Of a stretch of DNA of 64,000 bases, positions 31,001-38,858 are shown piece by piece (within the stretch, counting starts at the first letter, position 1; the number at the start of each line of letters is the position of its first letter). The notes beneath the pieces were generated by a model that worked only from the letters and a program-made list of their open reading frames with translations, was not told the DNA's origin and did not search any database. Source of the DNA: Marinomonas sargassi (GTDB lineage Bacteria; Pseudomonadota; Gammaproteobacteria; Pseudomonadales; Marinomonadaceae); NCBI RefSeq assembly GCF_025716875.1, contig NZ_JAOVZB010000001.1, positions 310,001-374,000 on the forward strand, written 5' to 3'. The position numbers and the translations under genes were made by a program.

Positions 31001-33087
31001 CTTCGCCCGTTTTCGATGAAAACTTTGCTGCCTCAATACTCAAACACTGGCTTATTTTACTGGATCAAATAGCAATAGATTCCATAAAAGATAATGATAA
31101 AAAACGTATTGCTGAACTCACATTAGTGGATAAAAGTGAACAAACTTTCATCAGTCAATTCAATGAAACCGAAAGGAGTTGGGGGCAATTCCAGTCGCCT
31201 GTCGTTACCATTATTGAACAAGCGAAGAAAACACCAAATGCCATCGCACTTTCTTTCCAAAATGAATCCATCACCTATGCCGACTTCGATCGCAAGGTAA
31301 CACAGTTAGCCAACTGGCTGCGTTCTCAAGGAGTAAAGGAAGAAAGTCGTATTGGATTAGGCCTGCCTCGATCCATTGAGTTAGTGATAGGCTTACATGC
31401 TATTACGCGTGCTGGAGCCGCCTACGTTCCTCTAGATCCTAGTTACCCAAGTGATCGACTGCTCTATATTCTTGAATCAGCTGATGTGCCTTTGTTGTTA
31501 ACGGATACTGCAACTATCAATCAGTGGCCAACCTCTAAGACTGATCTAGAAAATGCAGTTTCTCAAGAAGATACGACTAAGCCCGAATGCCGTTATATTA
31601 CTATCGACACTCTACTTAACGAGCCCGAAGTAAATACACAGAGCCTAGTCCCACCCTCTGTTCACTGGCATGAAGAATTGGCTTTATATGCCATATTTAC
31701 GTCTGGTTCTACTGGCTTACCCAAAGGGGTTATCAATCACCAAGCAGCCTTACAGAACCGTTTAGAGTGGATGCAAGATGCATATCAGCTCACTGACTCG
31801 GACTGTGTTTTACAAAAAACACCTTTTAGCTTTGATGTTTCTGTTTGGGAGTTTTTCTGGCCACTAATGTATGGTGCGCGACTTGCCATTGCACCACCAG
31901 ACCATCACCGCCAACCAGAGCTGTTACATAAAACCATTATTGAACAGAAGGTCTCTACCATTCATTTTGTGCCTTCTATGCTACACGCCTTTGAAAGTGA
32001 AACAGACATAGCCGCCTGCACAAGCCTAAAACGTATCATCTGTAGTGGTGAAGCGTTGCCTGCTGAACTGGTAGACCGAGTGTTGTCTCAATCCACTAGC
32101 GAATTACATAATTTATATGGCCCGACCGAAGCGGCAATAGATGTGAGTTACTGGCAATGCCAGCAACCTGTGGGAAAACGCACACCTATTGGGTATGCCA
32201 TCAACAACATCCAGCTACACGTTTTAGACAGCTATGGAAACCCAACTCCTATTGGATTACCGGGCGAACTTTATCTCGCTGGAGATGGACTTGCTCGTGG
32301 TTACCTTGGTCGTCCAGATCTAACTGCTGAACGTTTTCTCCCTAATCCTTGGGGGAAAGCTGGATCACGTATGTACCGTACAGGGGATAAGGTCATTCGC
32401 ATGCCTGACGGCAGGCTTGAGTATTTAGATCGGCTGGATAATCAGGTGAAGATTCGTGGTCTTCGTATTGAGCTGGAAGAGATTGAAAACACCCTCAATC
32501 AACACCCAATGATTGAGGAGTCTGCCGTAATTGCCCATCGTTATAGCGCTTACGCCACAACAGAATCATCGAATCAAAGCGCTACTCAACTGGTTGCTTA
32601 TATTGTGAGTAATACCTGGGGAGACGAGTTAGAAGCTTCTATAAAAGCCCATTTAGCTCAGCACCTTCCTGATTATATGGTGCCCGCCATATTTATTCCT
32701 CTTGATACTATGCCCCTGTCACCAAGTGGAAAGCGTGATCGTAAAGCATTACCTGAGCCCACATTCTCGAAAGTGGCATATAGAGCCCCCGAAACCGATT
32801 TAGAGATTTGGTTGGCTTCAACTTGGCAAACCGTCCTTGATGTGCCGCAAGTGGGGCTAGACGACAATTTCTTTGCACTCGGTGGGCATTCACTGTTAGC
32901 CACCAAGATTGTTGCCTTAGCTCAAAAGGACTTAGGGCTAGAGATAACGCTCAAGGAATTTTTTGACGCAAACAGTTTGCAGTCGTTAGCAGATAGCCTG
33001 AATGACCGCTACCAAACAGAAAATGAAAATGAACAAGATGATCTCGACGCTATGGCTGCGTTAATGGACGATCTGGAGCTCTTATAA
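22030..33087 (+). CDS. Nonribosomal peptide synthetase, modules 1-3 (C-A-T-E-C-A-T-C-A-T), amphibactin-type
   Basis: Builds the first three residues of the siderophore. Residue positions: C1 (about 10-430; HHLIMDG at 151-157), A1 (460-960; YTSGSTG at 613), T1 (Ser1010 in LGGDS), E1 (1065-1480; HHLVVDA at 1188). Then C2 (1510-1930; HHILMDG at 1644), A2 (1960-2450), T2 (Ser2530 in LGGQS), C3 (2560-2980; HHIISDG at 2719), A3 (3065-3540) and T3 (Ser3621 in LGGHS). By alignment to GrsA the pocket residues of A1 and A2 are both D-G-E-C-T-G-G-V-T-K. A3 reads D-V-W-H-I-S-L-I-D-K, close to the serine code. As the first domain of the line, C1 could be a lipid-attaching starter. E1 predicts a D residue at position 1. 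Three ATGs (22030, 22039, 22045) are possible starts; 22045 has the best ribosome-binding site. The end is acidic and helical. Confidence 0.95.
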   Translation: MESMNMTPTQHKWHPLSYSQQRLWMFHQIKPQSVAYNLGGLLWFKGNNLNKKQLLAALSDLAEQTPSLNLIFDDSKGEPLQRVDHSLFLGSDFIDLSHMSQNTNIVDATTWIEQDAQERMYKPYNLKKQNLTRSCVYEISNNHFAIFLGAHHLIMDGWSLSLCCKKLLNLLTGKGKAGKNSGSSYLEFATQRVSEEDLKRSQQHWRALNLLGDTPLELPVADVKSDLSYSAGHIENALTESETQKITEAAKSIGVTRFELLSSALLLTLSSYANNAHPSIIVPALNRDSKTRRSVGFYVNNAVLGMPLSPLETLEEISHKVQRIMKESVKYSALPIEQLGEQADGQSTLSLPTTAFNFRAHGSGLLLSASDFQAVFKEFPVVETPFELVLDAISGDQLSLRFVYAKEKFTQSFIHRFISSYKQILAEICSSPTKPKAQLSIITAEDNIWLDKTSAIRETYSPTIFTQLLTEQALLQPDAIAIQHNAETLTYAQLDKRSNQLAHFLAARSPSLKDNVIGVMMERGTDMLIAMIGVMKAGAAFLPLDPDYPSERLGFMLKDSQSLLLLTQQHLFESAQSLTKQEIIALSSLLLEDLPDTEPNANLHPNNLAYLIYTSGSTGTPKGVAVDHLGLTMHIQTIGARYGMTPDDCELHFASISFDGAVERWTVPLAFGSRLIIRDQELWTPEKTTKVLCEENVTIACFPPSYMGPLLDWIEETRPSLALRSITLGGEAFTHETFERIKSVINPPRIINGYGPTETVVTPMIWSAENGESFTGAYAPIGTAVGERKLYVLDENLSRLPVGSIGELYIGMEVGLARGYFNRPDITAERFLPDPFANNGERMYRTGDLVSFRQDGVVEYLGRADQQIKIRGFRIELGEIESRLQAIAGSELCAVVAHKAHSGTKLIAYIQLNNPEQAQKNDWLAQLAEQVPDYMVPVDIITHEKLPLTPAGKIDRTKLANLEWQPKKEDSEFSELTTNKQKLLANIWCELLSLDSVGADSHFFALGGDSIMALQLVGKLRQKNLLLTPKEVFDQPTLAEMADRLTESVSKKIKNADQHVLPSGQNSPVPLLPMQARFIQQLDHALCNQYMQFHLADNIDPNALRHAVALLVSHHDALRLKFSSSTDTANYADINANEPLFSFQVLDNPQGITESTATLVQTSISPSLGRNISVGANTSSGEVIIAVHHLVVDALSWLTLVQDLIGLYTQNLTLDNSKYLLPQKTHHQADWHQALNGYSLSTKEQQYWNEQVSDSLFPNKRGEITSLHCQIDTGTANTLFEQTKRFAQLDKETSLLAAISCTLAKLTGKNTFTVHKESHGRYSEQFGLDLSHSINWFTALFPHKINIHDELGLTLGHFKDLAISVTSGGIGYSAGVVQKHWSYSDSIDVLFNYLGSATNTKVTGIEVSKFGLWRNSNMPAETGITFNISENEQGLSLDIELDSNISIAKSSNNLIHELKATILSITNYCLAHTPTLTKSDAPHTELSLATLAKVSQHSHDNKGALPQKVLPLSTLQQGLYFHAKLSNSNNTYVNQITLPIRGASSERLIKYWQSLMERHAILRTTISQIDGQAYQVTWPELALNYKIKDTQHTLSFDLESYKSQLIQQGFKLEQALDTSSLEALWRIDLVQTTADELQCIFTIHHILMDGWSTGVLLSELFSLYQGTQLPKIHHDFSNYLDWVADQDAKNSVDYWQSYLANIEAPTHLANLYGRKNSNVTALESDQGHVRYNLDIETPTLSLWQAALQNAGLTLNTLIQASWLLTLQRYTGQNNPIFGNTVAGRPTSLENSESMVGLFINTLPVTHSIDFSSNTNDWLNELQSQTSTQREFSYSSLADVQAQSPLDDSNIFDTLMVFENYPLDKNLLKQSGLEVGEPDSYEFTHYPLTLAVLPGDFLRIVFAYDSSHFSKWDIENLASTTNHYLDQLIQHLSQPLSSLSILDERQAQTLNSYHKASEPWSYIPFSQLVSEQAKALPTKEAIVANPLGIVTSHSSKRISLTYSQLDQQSDAVAAHLIELGVKPDNIIGALHQRGTDMLVTMLGILKAGAAFLPLDPDYPKERLAYMLEDSHALSLITDNVSQELANTIYQPEKTILFADIDIQKELKERPHLLPDQLAYVIYTSGSTGKPKGVCVSQLGMSMHVQTIGQRYGMQPNDIELHFASISFDGAIERWSVPLAFGSSLIIRDQQLWSASETCDVLEKEQVSIACFPPSYVGPLLEWIELEQQKDIQLNLNVRSWTLGGEAFTKETYFKLQETLQPRRIINGYGPTETVVTPMIWQAYPDTPLSSAYAPIGNAVGARSLYILDSALQPVPAGVIGELYIGNEAGLARGYLDRPDLTAERFLPDPFSQNGERMYRTGDLVRWRTDGIMEYQGRIDDQIKIRGFRIELGEIESLLQKVSGCKQCAVVAFEQTEGSSLNKYLVGYLESNEHASAPHSDTDLQAILTELGKQLPDYMVPSQLVVMEQLPLTPASKIDKKRLIAPELHAKTIDYVPPKGDMEEQLAEQWQQLFNIEKVSRHDDFFNLGGQSLLATQLVGRLQQQNIHLPLQDVFSASELCSMAAHCTQNQSTATDALTPIAQVPRLDLMPVSTSQKRLWFVQELMPESSAYHMPLGLTLLGQLQLEHLEEALKLLVNRHEILRTSFTQIDGELMQLIHPKLDYTKELPLLSRHHVAEFESIEQQRLEWIGQPFDLTKPRLLRAYIVENSPTQFELLLVIHHIISDGVSMQRFIKELAENYLDIAQDPQAKTVEIALKQPDTQYVDYAHWQQNWLKSDQAQRDLAWWKNTLKSDIEPLVLQSEVSRSDLQTIGKRQHFTLTQQQIEQITSLASAHKTTVFNVMLSLWHLVLHKYSDRKDIRVGIPVAGRSQPATESMQGCFINNLVTSSVFTEETTFSSLLQDIKAFNEQALSRQDVPFEVVVEALGVTGNLQHHPLYQTSFNFQQLDKSLFDLWGDIKAQPFDPGVVAAQLEISLDIQQFSESDWGGFINYTSPVFDENFAASILKHWLILLDQIAIDSIKDNDKKRIAELTLVDKSEQTFISQFNETERSWGQFQSPVVTIIEQAKKTPNAIALSFQNESITYADFDRKVTQLANWLRSQGVKEESRIGLGLPRSIELVIGLHAITRAGAAYVPLDPSYPSDRLLYILESADVPLLLTDTATINQWPTSKTDLENAVSQEDTTKPECRYITIDTLLNEPEVNTQSLVPPSVHWHEELALYAIFTSGSTGLPKGVINHQAALQNRLEWMQDAYQLTDSDCVLQKTPFSFDVSVWEFFWPLMYGARLAIAPPDHHRQPELLHKTIIEQKVSTIHFVPSMLHAFESETDIAACTSLKRIICSGEALPAELVDRVLSQSTSELHNLYGPTEAAIDVSYWQCQQPVGKRTPIGYAINNIQLHVLDSYGNPTPIGLPGELYLAGDGLARGYLGRPDLTAERFLPNPWGKAGSRMYRTGDKVIRMPDGRLEYLDRLDNQVKIRGLRIELEEIENTLNQHPMIEESAVIAHRYSAYATTESSNQSATQLVAYIVSNTWGDELEASIKAHLAQHLPDYMVPAIFIPLDTMPLSPSGKRDRKALPEPTFSKVAYRAPETDLEIWLASTWQTVLDVPQVGLDDNFFALGGHSLLATKIVALAQKDLGLEITLKEFFDANSLQSLADSLNDRYQTENENEQDDLDAMAALMDDLELL

Positions 33088-36000
33088 ATGAAAGCTAACA
33101 CCAATAAGCAGGCCGACAAAACGGCTTTAGCAAAGCGTTTTTTGCAGTTAGGCACACAAGAACAAGCTAAATTTATTAGTCTATTAGATAGCAAAGGCAT
33201 TAACTTTGAAAAGCTACCTATCGTAACTGCTGATGATATCCACACATCCGAGTCAAGCAGCACCCTTGCACCCTTATCTCCGGCGCAAAAGCGCATGTGG
33301 GATATTTATGAATTAGACCCTGCTAATAGTGCTTACCATATGAGTGGTGCTTTTGATATTCAGGGTGAGTTGGACTTAACAAAACTAGAAAACTCGTTAA
33401 GCAAAATAATCGATAAGCATCAAATTTTGCGTACACGATTTGTCTCAATTAAACCTGAGAGTGCTGCACCAGAAAAAGAGGCAACATCCTCCTATGAAGT
33501 TCGTCAATATGTCGAGAAGCAACCTATCGTCCAGATGGAAATATTGGATTACTCTTCGCAACCAAGCGACGCATTACCAGCACTTCTTCAAAATTTTGTC
33601 GCTAAACCTTTCGACCTATACAATCAAACGCCCATACGCTTTCAATGTGTAAAAATAAACAGGCATTGCTACCGAGTTCAAATCGTCATGCATCACCTTG
33701 TGTCCGATGGCTGGTCTGTCAGCTTATTCATGCAAGACCTTATTACTGCTTATCAAGGTATAGATTTAGCACCACTAAACATTCAATACAGGGACTACGC
33801 AACTTGGCAAAATGCATTGTTAAAAGCAGGGAAGGACAAAAACCACTTAGACTTTTGGCACAAGGAATTGGGCACAGAGCAACCTCAAAAGCTCTATGAA
33901 TGGAACCAAAAGGTTGAGCTGAATCAACGACGTAGTGCTGCAACACTCTCCTTTCAGTTACCACAAGAGCAACATGAAAAAGTGGCCCAGCTAGCACGCC
34001 AAATGGCTGTCACCACATCCAGCTTTTGGCTAACTTTATGGCAAACCGCTTTGGCAAAAGCCACTGGTGTTGAAGACATCTATATCGGCATGCCAATGGC
34101 AAATAGACACCGCCAAGAAGTTACCGATGTCATTGGTTTTTTTGTCAATACTATGGTGATTCGACAAAACATTAAGCCAACCTCCAGATTCAGCCAATGT
34201 GTGAAGTCTTCACATGAAAAAGTACTACAGGCGCAAGAGCACCAGCTACTTCCTTTTGATCAACTTGTCGCTTCATTAACACAAAATAGAAAAGAAAAAG
34301 GCCATACCCAAACTACGAACGCAGAGCGTGTTGCAGGTGAAACACCTCTCTTTCAGGCGCTCTTTAATCATCAAGTGGAATCTAATAATCAGGTTCAGCT
34401 TGCACAAGATGTCAGTATTTCTACTGTTCCTCAACAGGGACAATTTGCACTGTTCGATATTGCTTTGGATATACGAGAACAAGCCACCAGCGACTCTAGC
34501 GGCACCACCAGCAACGTAGTGCTTACCTATGCAAAAGATCGCATTGACTCAGAAAAAATGCGTGAACTTTATGATGTTCTCCAAGCACTTCTAAATAGTA
34601 TTGACACGGAATTGCACACGCCTCTCGCACAGAAGAACACATTCACAACGTCAGAAAAGGCCATAATACAACAGCTATCTCTGCCTCATACGGGTCCTGA
34701 GTATGAATGGGTATATCAAGACATCACAGCGTTAATCGCGACTCAAGCAATTGAACATCCAGATAAAGTCGCAATCAAGCATTCAACGAAAGAATACACT
34801 TTCTCAGAACTAGAAACACAATCTAATCAGCTCGCACACTATCTGTTAACGCTAGGTATTAAACGTGATGAGCCAGTCGGAGTTTTATTTGAAAGAAGCA
34901 GTGAAATGATCATTGCTATGCTAGCTATTATGAAAGCAGGCGGTGCCTTTTTACCACTAGATCCGGACTACCCTAAAGAACGCCTCGCTTATATGATGGA
35001 AGATTCAGGTGTGAAGTGGGTGCTTTCCAATAGCTCTGTAAATAACGACATAAATACCAGCTGGAGTACCATTGCCAGTCATTTTCAGCACAGTCATATC
35101 CAACACTTGCCATTAGCCTCTATCAAGCTCAGTGAGTTTCCGCAAGCAGCCCTCAGCCTTCGCATTTACCCCGAACAGCTGGCTTATATCATTTATACCT
35201 CAGGCTCAACAGGTAAGCCCAAAGGCGTTGCCATCAATCACCAAGGCTTAAGCATGCATGTGCAAACGATTGGCAAGCTATACAAGATGACACCTACCGA
35301 TATAGAGCTTCATTTTGCCTCTATCAGCTTTGATGGGGCCGTAGAACGCTGGACTGTGCCCCTTGCTTTTGGTTCGAAACTGATCATCCGAGATCAAGCT
35401 CTTTGGAGTGCCGAGAAAACATGCCAAACCCTTCAAGATGAAGGCGTTACTGTCGCTTGTTTCCCACCGAGCTATATCGCACCACTATTAGATTGGATCG
35501 AACAAGTACAACCTAACCTACAAGTTCGCTCTTGGACCTTAGGTGGAGAGGCCTTTACCAAAGAAACTTATGATCGAATGCAACAATTGTTGTCGCCCCC
35601 TCGAATTATAAATGGCTATGGACCGACAGAAACTGTCGTTACTCCTATGATTTGGCGTGCAGATACAGCTTCTGAAGAAAAGAATGAATCATTAAAAAGT
35701 GCCTATGCTCCAATTGGCCTACCTGTCGGAAAGCGTCGTCTATATGTTCTAGATAATCTATTAAACCCAGTGAAATCAGGCCAAGTTGGTGAACTATACA
35801 TTGGCGGTGAAGTTGGTTTGGCTCGTGGTTACTTAAATAAACCCGATCTAACAAGTGAACGTTTTTTACCTGATCCCTTTATGAATAATGGCGAGCGAAT
35901 GTATCGAACAGGAGACCTTGTTCGTTGGAATGAGCAACATGTCATGGAGTACCTAGGACGTGTGGACCAACAAGTAAAAATTCGTGGGTTCCGTGTTGAA

Positions 36001-38718
36001 TTAGGAGAAATCGAAAACCGTTTACAACAACTTTCTGGTCTAGAAACCTGCCTAGTCAATTTGGATACTTCTTCCGTCAATAGCCAACTCATCGGCTATT
36101 TACATGATTCAAATAAAACAAAAGAACTAACACATTGTGAGAGCTCGAAGTTACTAGACCAATTAGCAACAGAACTACCTGATTATATGGTGCCTTCTCA
36201 GCTATTATGGCTAGATAACATCCCCCTAACGCCAGCAGGTAAAATTGACCGAAAAACGCTCCCCGTACCAACGCCTACTAAGAATGATAATGAACTTTTC
36301 ATAGAACCAAGCACACCTCAGGAAATCCTTTTAGCTAACATTTGGTCTAGCTTATTAGGGCTTGATGGTAAAAGTATTGGAAGAAACAGCCACTTCTTTG
36401 CCCTTGGTGGGGACTCAATTTTGTGCCTTCAATTGGTCAGCAAGTTGAAGTTTTCTGGTTTTAACGTGACACCTAAGCAAGTATTTACTACACCAATACT
36501 TTGCGAGTTAGCACTAGAACTAACTCGACTACAAGCCGCTGAACAAAAAGAGCTTCCAACTGAAAGCTTTGACCTCATGCCCATTCAAGCGCACTTTATG
36601 GCACAAAACTTTGCTACACCAAACCATTGGAACCAGCATGTTTGTGTTGAGCTCAAGCAAGACATGGACTCTGAAGCATTAAACCAAGCTTTAAACACTT
36701 TAGTTAAACACCACCCCAGTTTACGTCTGGCTTTTTCTCAGCAGCAAAGCTCGCCAGAAAAAGTCAGTAAAAAGTGGCAGCAACGCTTTCTTGCTTTTGA
36801 AGAACGTAATCTTTTATTAAAAACGGAAGTAAGTAATGAAGCAGAATTTGAAACCTTTGCTAATGATATACAAACTAGTCTAGATATAACAAAAGGGCAC
36901 CTACTCCAAGCGGGTTATGCCAATGTATTGGGACAATCTAGCCGTTTTTTACTGGTCATTCATCATATGGCCATTGATGGCGTTTCGTGGCGGGTTTTAT
37001 TTGACGATCTATGGACGGTTTACCAGCAAATAATAGCCAACCAGAAAATCTCATTACCTATAAATTACGCAAGCCTAGACATGGCTATTGAGCAGCTTAA
37101 AGAGTGGCAGCAATCAAACTACGGCCAACAAAGGGAAGCTTTCTGGCAGCAGTATTTCAAAACCAGCCATTCTACTAACAGAGCAGACGCTCCCGCTTTG
37201 TATACTAATAAACAGGTTGTTAGCGTTGAGCTTAATGAGCTGCAAACCAGTGAGCTATTAAAAACTAAACAAGATACAACAAGTATATTATTAACCGCTT
37301 TATCAGGCACTCAGCTTGCAAAAAACCAGCATGATAGTTTGTCTATTTACCTTGAGGGCCATGGTCGTGAAGAGTCTGTTTTTGGTGACCTAGACTTAAC
37401 TCGTTTAATCGGCTGGATGACCAGCTTATACCCTATCACGCTAACTCCTTCTCAAGGTATTGACGAGGTATCTAATCACCTCAAACTAATAAAAGAAGAT
37501 GGCGGCATCAGTTATGGCTTACGATACCTATCTGCAACAGAAGAAAAACCAATATCAGACGACATCACTCTTACCTTCAACTATTTGGGTCAATACCGTA
37601 ATGATGGTTTCTCTCATTGGTGTAAGCTTTTAAAAGAAGCTGGTGGTCAGCCCCAATCTCCTTTCAATAGTATGTTGACACCGCTCGTGGTTAACTCACA
37701 AATTGTGGATGGTAAATTATCCGCCAGCTGGGAGTATTCGAATGCCCATTACAAGGCAGAAGAAATAAGCGCTATTGCAAATCAATGGGCAAAAAATGTT
37801 TACGAACAGGTAGAGAAGCTGAATCAGGCCCCCGTCACTGCTGACCTAAAACTCATTCAAAAACTCAATAACTTCACCTCTAAGGAGAAAGAAAAACGCC
37901 CTCCTATTTTTTGCATTCACCCTGTTACAGGCAGAACCCTTGGCTATCAAAAGTTAGCACAAGCATTAGAAGGGAAGAGGGATGTATACGGAATTCAATC
38001 ACAAAGTTTTGCCTATACAGACCAATTTGATACCTCTTTCGCTCAAATGGCAGATGTGTACACAGCAACAATTAAAGACATACAGCCGGATGGCCCATAC
38101 TACTTACTCGGCTGGTCGTTAGGAGGGGCTCTGTGCCAAGAAGTTGCTTCTAGATTAGAGAAAGACAACAAAGCTATCCAATTCATCGGCTTGTTAGATT
38201 GCTATGTCCCTGGCACAGAAATCGCTGCAGACCAATGGAGCTCACCACAGGCTAAAGAGACACTAATGTCTCACTTAGAACTTCTATTGGGTGAACTTAC
38301 CGATCACCAAAAACAAGCTTGTCTAAACGTATTTAATAGCACCACACCCAACCATTGGCCACAGGCCTTTAATACTTGGCTGTATCAACAAAGCTTTGAC
38401 TCACACACTGCTGAGAATGCAAGGCAAATGCTCTTTAGTTGGGCGGTAGAGCAGCACATGAGGGCACTTTGTCATCAATATCAACTACCAAAAATCAAGA
38501 CATCACTTCATGCCTATTGGGCTGGTGAGCCAGATGGAAGGTGCCACTTGCTGGAAGATAAGCTTACGCAGCTCAACCAGCTGTCCGCCAGCAAAATCTA
38601 TAAGACAGACCATCAAGGAATAGTACAAGATAGTTTGTTGATCCAAGAGTTAGTTAATACTTTATCTGATGATAACGAATTCGGCAGGATAAGCTCATCT
38701 AAAGATTTTTCCGTATAA
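33088..38718 (+). CDS. Nonribosomal peptide synthetase, module 4 plus release (C-A-T-E-TE), amphibactin-type
   Basis: Adds and epimerises the last residue and releases the product. Order by residue: N-terminal helical extension (1-60, possibly docking), C4 (65-500; HHLVSDG at 202-208), A4 (545-1055; YTSGSTG at 703), T4 (Ser1110 in LGGDS). Then E2 (1140-1590; HHMAIDG at 1292, EGHGREE, NYLG) and thioesterase (1610-1876; GWSLGG with nucleophile Ser1677). The A4 pocket residues equal those of A1 and A2. The start codon directly follows the stop of the first NRPS with no gap, with a GGAG inside that gene as ribosome-binding site. The thioesterase resembles EntF-type enzymes; hydrolysis to a linear product would fit an amphibactin, but cyclisation cannot be excluded from sequence alone. 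Confidence 0.95.
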   Translation: MKANTNKQADKTALAKRFLQLGTQEQAKFISLLDSKGINFEKLPIVTADDIHTSESSSTLAPLSPAQKRMWDIYELDPANSAYHMSGAFDIQGELDLTKLENSLSKIIDKHQILRTRFVSIKPESAAPEKEATSSYEVRQYVEKQPIVQMEILDYSSQPSDALPALLQNFVAKPFDLYNQTPIRFQCVKINRHCYRVQIVMHHLVSDGWSVSLFMQDLITAYQGIDLAPLNIQYRDYATWQNALLKAGKDKNHLDFWHKELGTEQPQKLYEWNQKVELNQRRSAATLSFQLPQEQHEKVAQLARQMAVTTSSFWLTLWQTALAKATGVEDIYIGMPMANRHRQEVTDVIGFFVNTMVIRQNIKPTSRFSQCVKSSHEKVLQAQEHQLLPFDQLVASLTQNRKEKGHTQTTNAERVAGETPLFQALFNHQVESNNQVQLAQDVSISTVPQQGQFALFDIALDIREQATSDSSGTTSNVVLTYAKDRIDSEKMRELYDVLQALLNSIDTELHTPLAQKNTFTTSEKAIIQQLSLPHTGPEYEWVYQDITALIATQAIEHPDKVAIKHSTKEYTFSELETQSNQLAHYLLTLGIKRDEPVGVLFERSSEMIIAMLAIMKAGGAFLPLDPDYPKERLAYMMEDSGVKWVLSNSSVNNDINTSWSTIASHFQHSHIQHLPLASIKLSEFPQAALSLRIYPEQLAYIIYTSGSTGKPKGVAINHQGLSMHVQTIGKLYKMTPTDIELHFASISFDGAVERWTVPLAFGSKLIIRDQALWSAEKTCQTLQDEGVTVACFPPSYIAPLLDWIEQVQPNLQVRSWTLGGEAFTKETYDRMQQLLSPPRIINGYGPTETVVTPMIWRADTASEEKNESLKSAYAPIGLPVGKRRLYVLDNLLNPVKSGQVGELYIGGEVGLARGYLNKPDLTSERFLPDPFMNNGERMYRTGDLVRWNEQHVMEYLGRVDQQVKIRGFRVELGEIENRLQQLSGLETCLVNLDTSSVNSQLIGYLHDSNKTKELTHCESSKLLDQLATELPDYMVPSQLLWLDNIPLTPAGKIDRKTLPVPTPTKNDNELFIEPSTPQEILLANIWSSLLGLDGKSIGRNSHFFALGGDSILCLQLVSKLKFSGFNVTPKQVFTTPILCELALELTRLQAAEQKELPTESFDLMPIQAHFMAQNFATPNHWNQHVCVELKQDMDSEALNQALNTLVKHHPSLRLAFSQQQSSPEKVSKKWQQRFLAFEERNLLLKTEVSNEAEFETFANDIQTSLDITKGHLLQAGYANVLGQSSRFLLVIHHMAIDGVSWRVLFDDLWTVYQQIIANQKISLPINYASLDMAIEQLKEWQQSNYGQQREAFWQQYFKTSHSTNRADAPALYTNKQVVSVELNELQTSELLKTKQDTTSILLTALSGTQLAKNQHDSLSIYLEGHGREESVFGDLDLTRLIGWMTSLYPITLTPSQGIDEVSNHLKLIKEDGGISYGLRYLSATEEKPISDDITLTFNYLGQYRNDGFSHWCKLLKEAGGQPQSPFNSMLTPLVVNSQIVDGKLSASWEYSNAHYKAEEISAIANQWAKNVYEQVEKLNQAPVTADLKLIQKLNNFTSKEKEKRPPIFCIHPVTGRTLGYQKLAQALEGKRDVYGIQSQSFAYTDQFDTSFAQMADVYTATIKDIQPDGPYYLLGWSLGGALCQEVASRLEKDNKAIQFIGLLDCYVPGTEIAADQWSSPQAKETLMSHLELLLGELTDHQKQACLNVFNSTTPNHWPQAFNTWLYQQSFDSHTAENARQMLFSWAVEQHMRALCHQYQLPKIKTSLHAYWAGEPDGRCHLLEDKLTQLNQLSASKIYKTDHQGIVQDSLLIQELVNTLSDDNEFGRISSSKDFSV

Positions 38719-38802
38719 GACATGAAGTATGAAGATGTAAATTAAAGAAATTTTCTCTTTAACGGTTTATTTCTCATACTAAAAGAAAGTAGAATACCCA
38801 AT

Positions 38803-38821
38803 GATAATGATTATCAATATT
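38803..38821 (+). promoter_or_regulatory. Fur box candidate upstream of receptor/hydroxamate-forming genes
   Basis: GATAATGATTATCAATATT matches 16 of 19 Fur consensus positions and contains a perfect 13-bp palindromic core (38803-38815). It lies 37 nt before the receptor ATG, in the 140-nt gap after the second NRPS gene. Confidence 0.88.
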
Positions 38822-38858
38822 CACAACATTACTATTGCTATAACTAAAGGGTAAATTA

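Noticed and set aside
22030..33087. Catecholate siderophore because the serine A domain and thioesterase resemble EntF
   Set aside because: There are no 2,3-dihydroxybenzoate genes (entA, entB, entC or entE type), and the other three A domains do not have a serine code.
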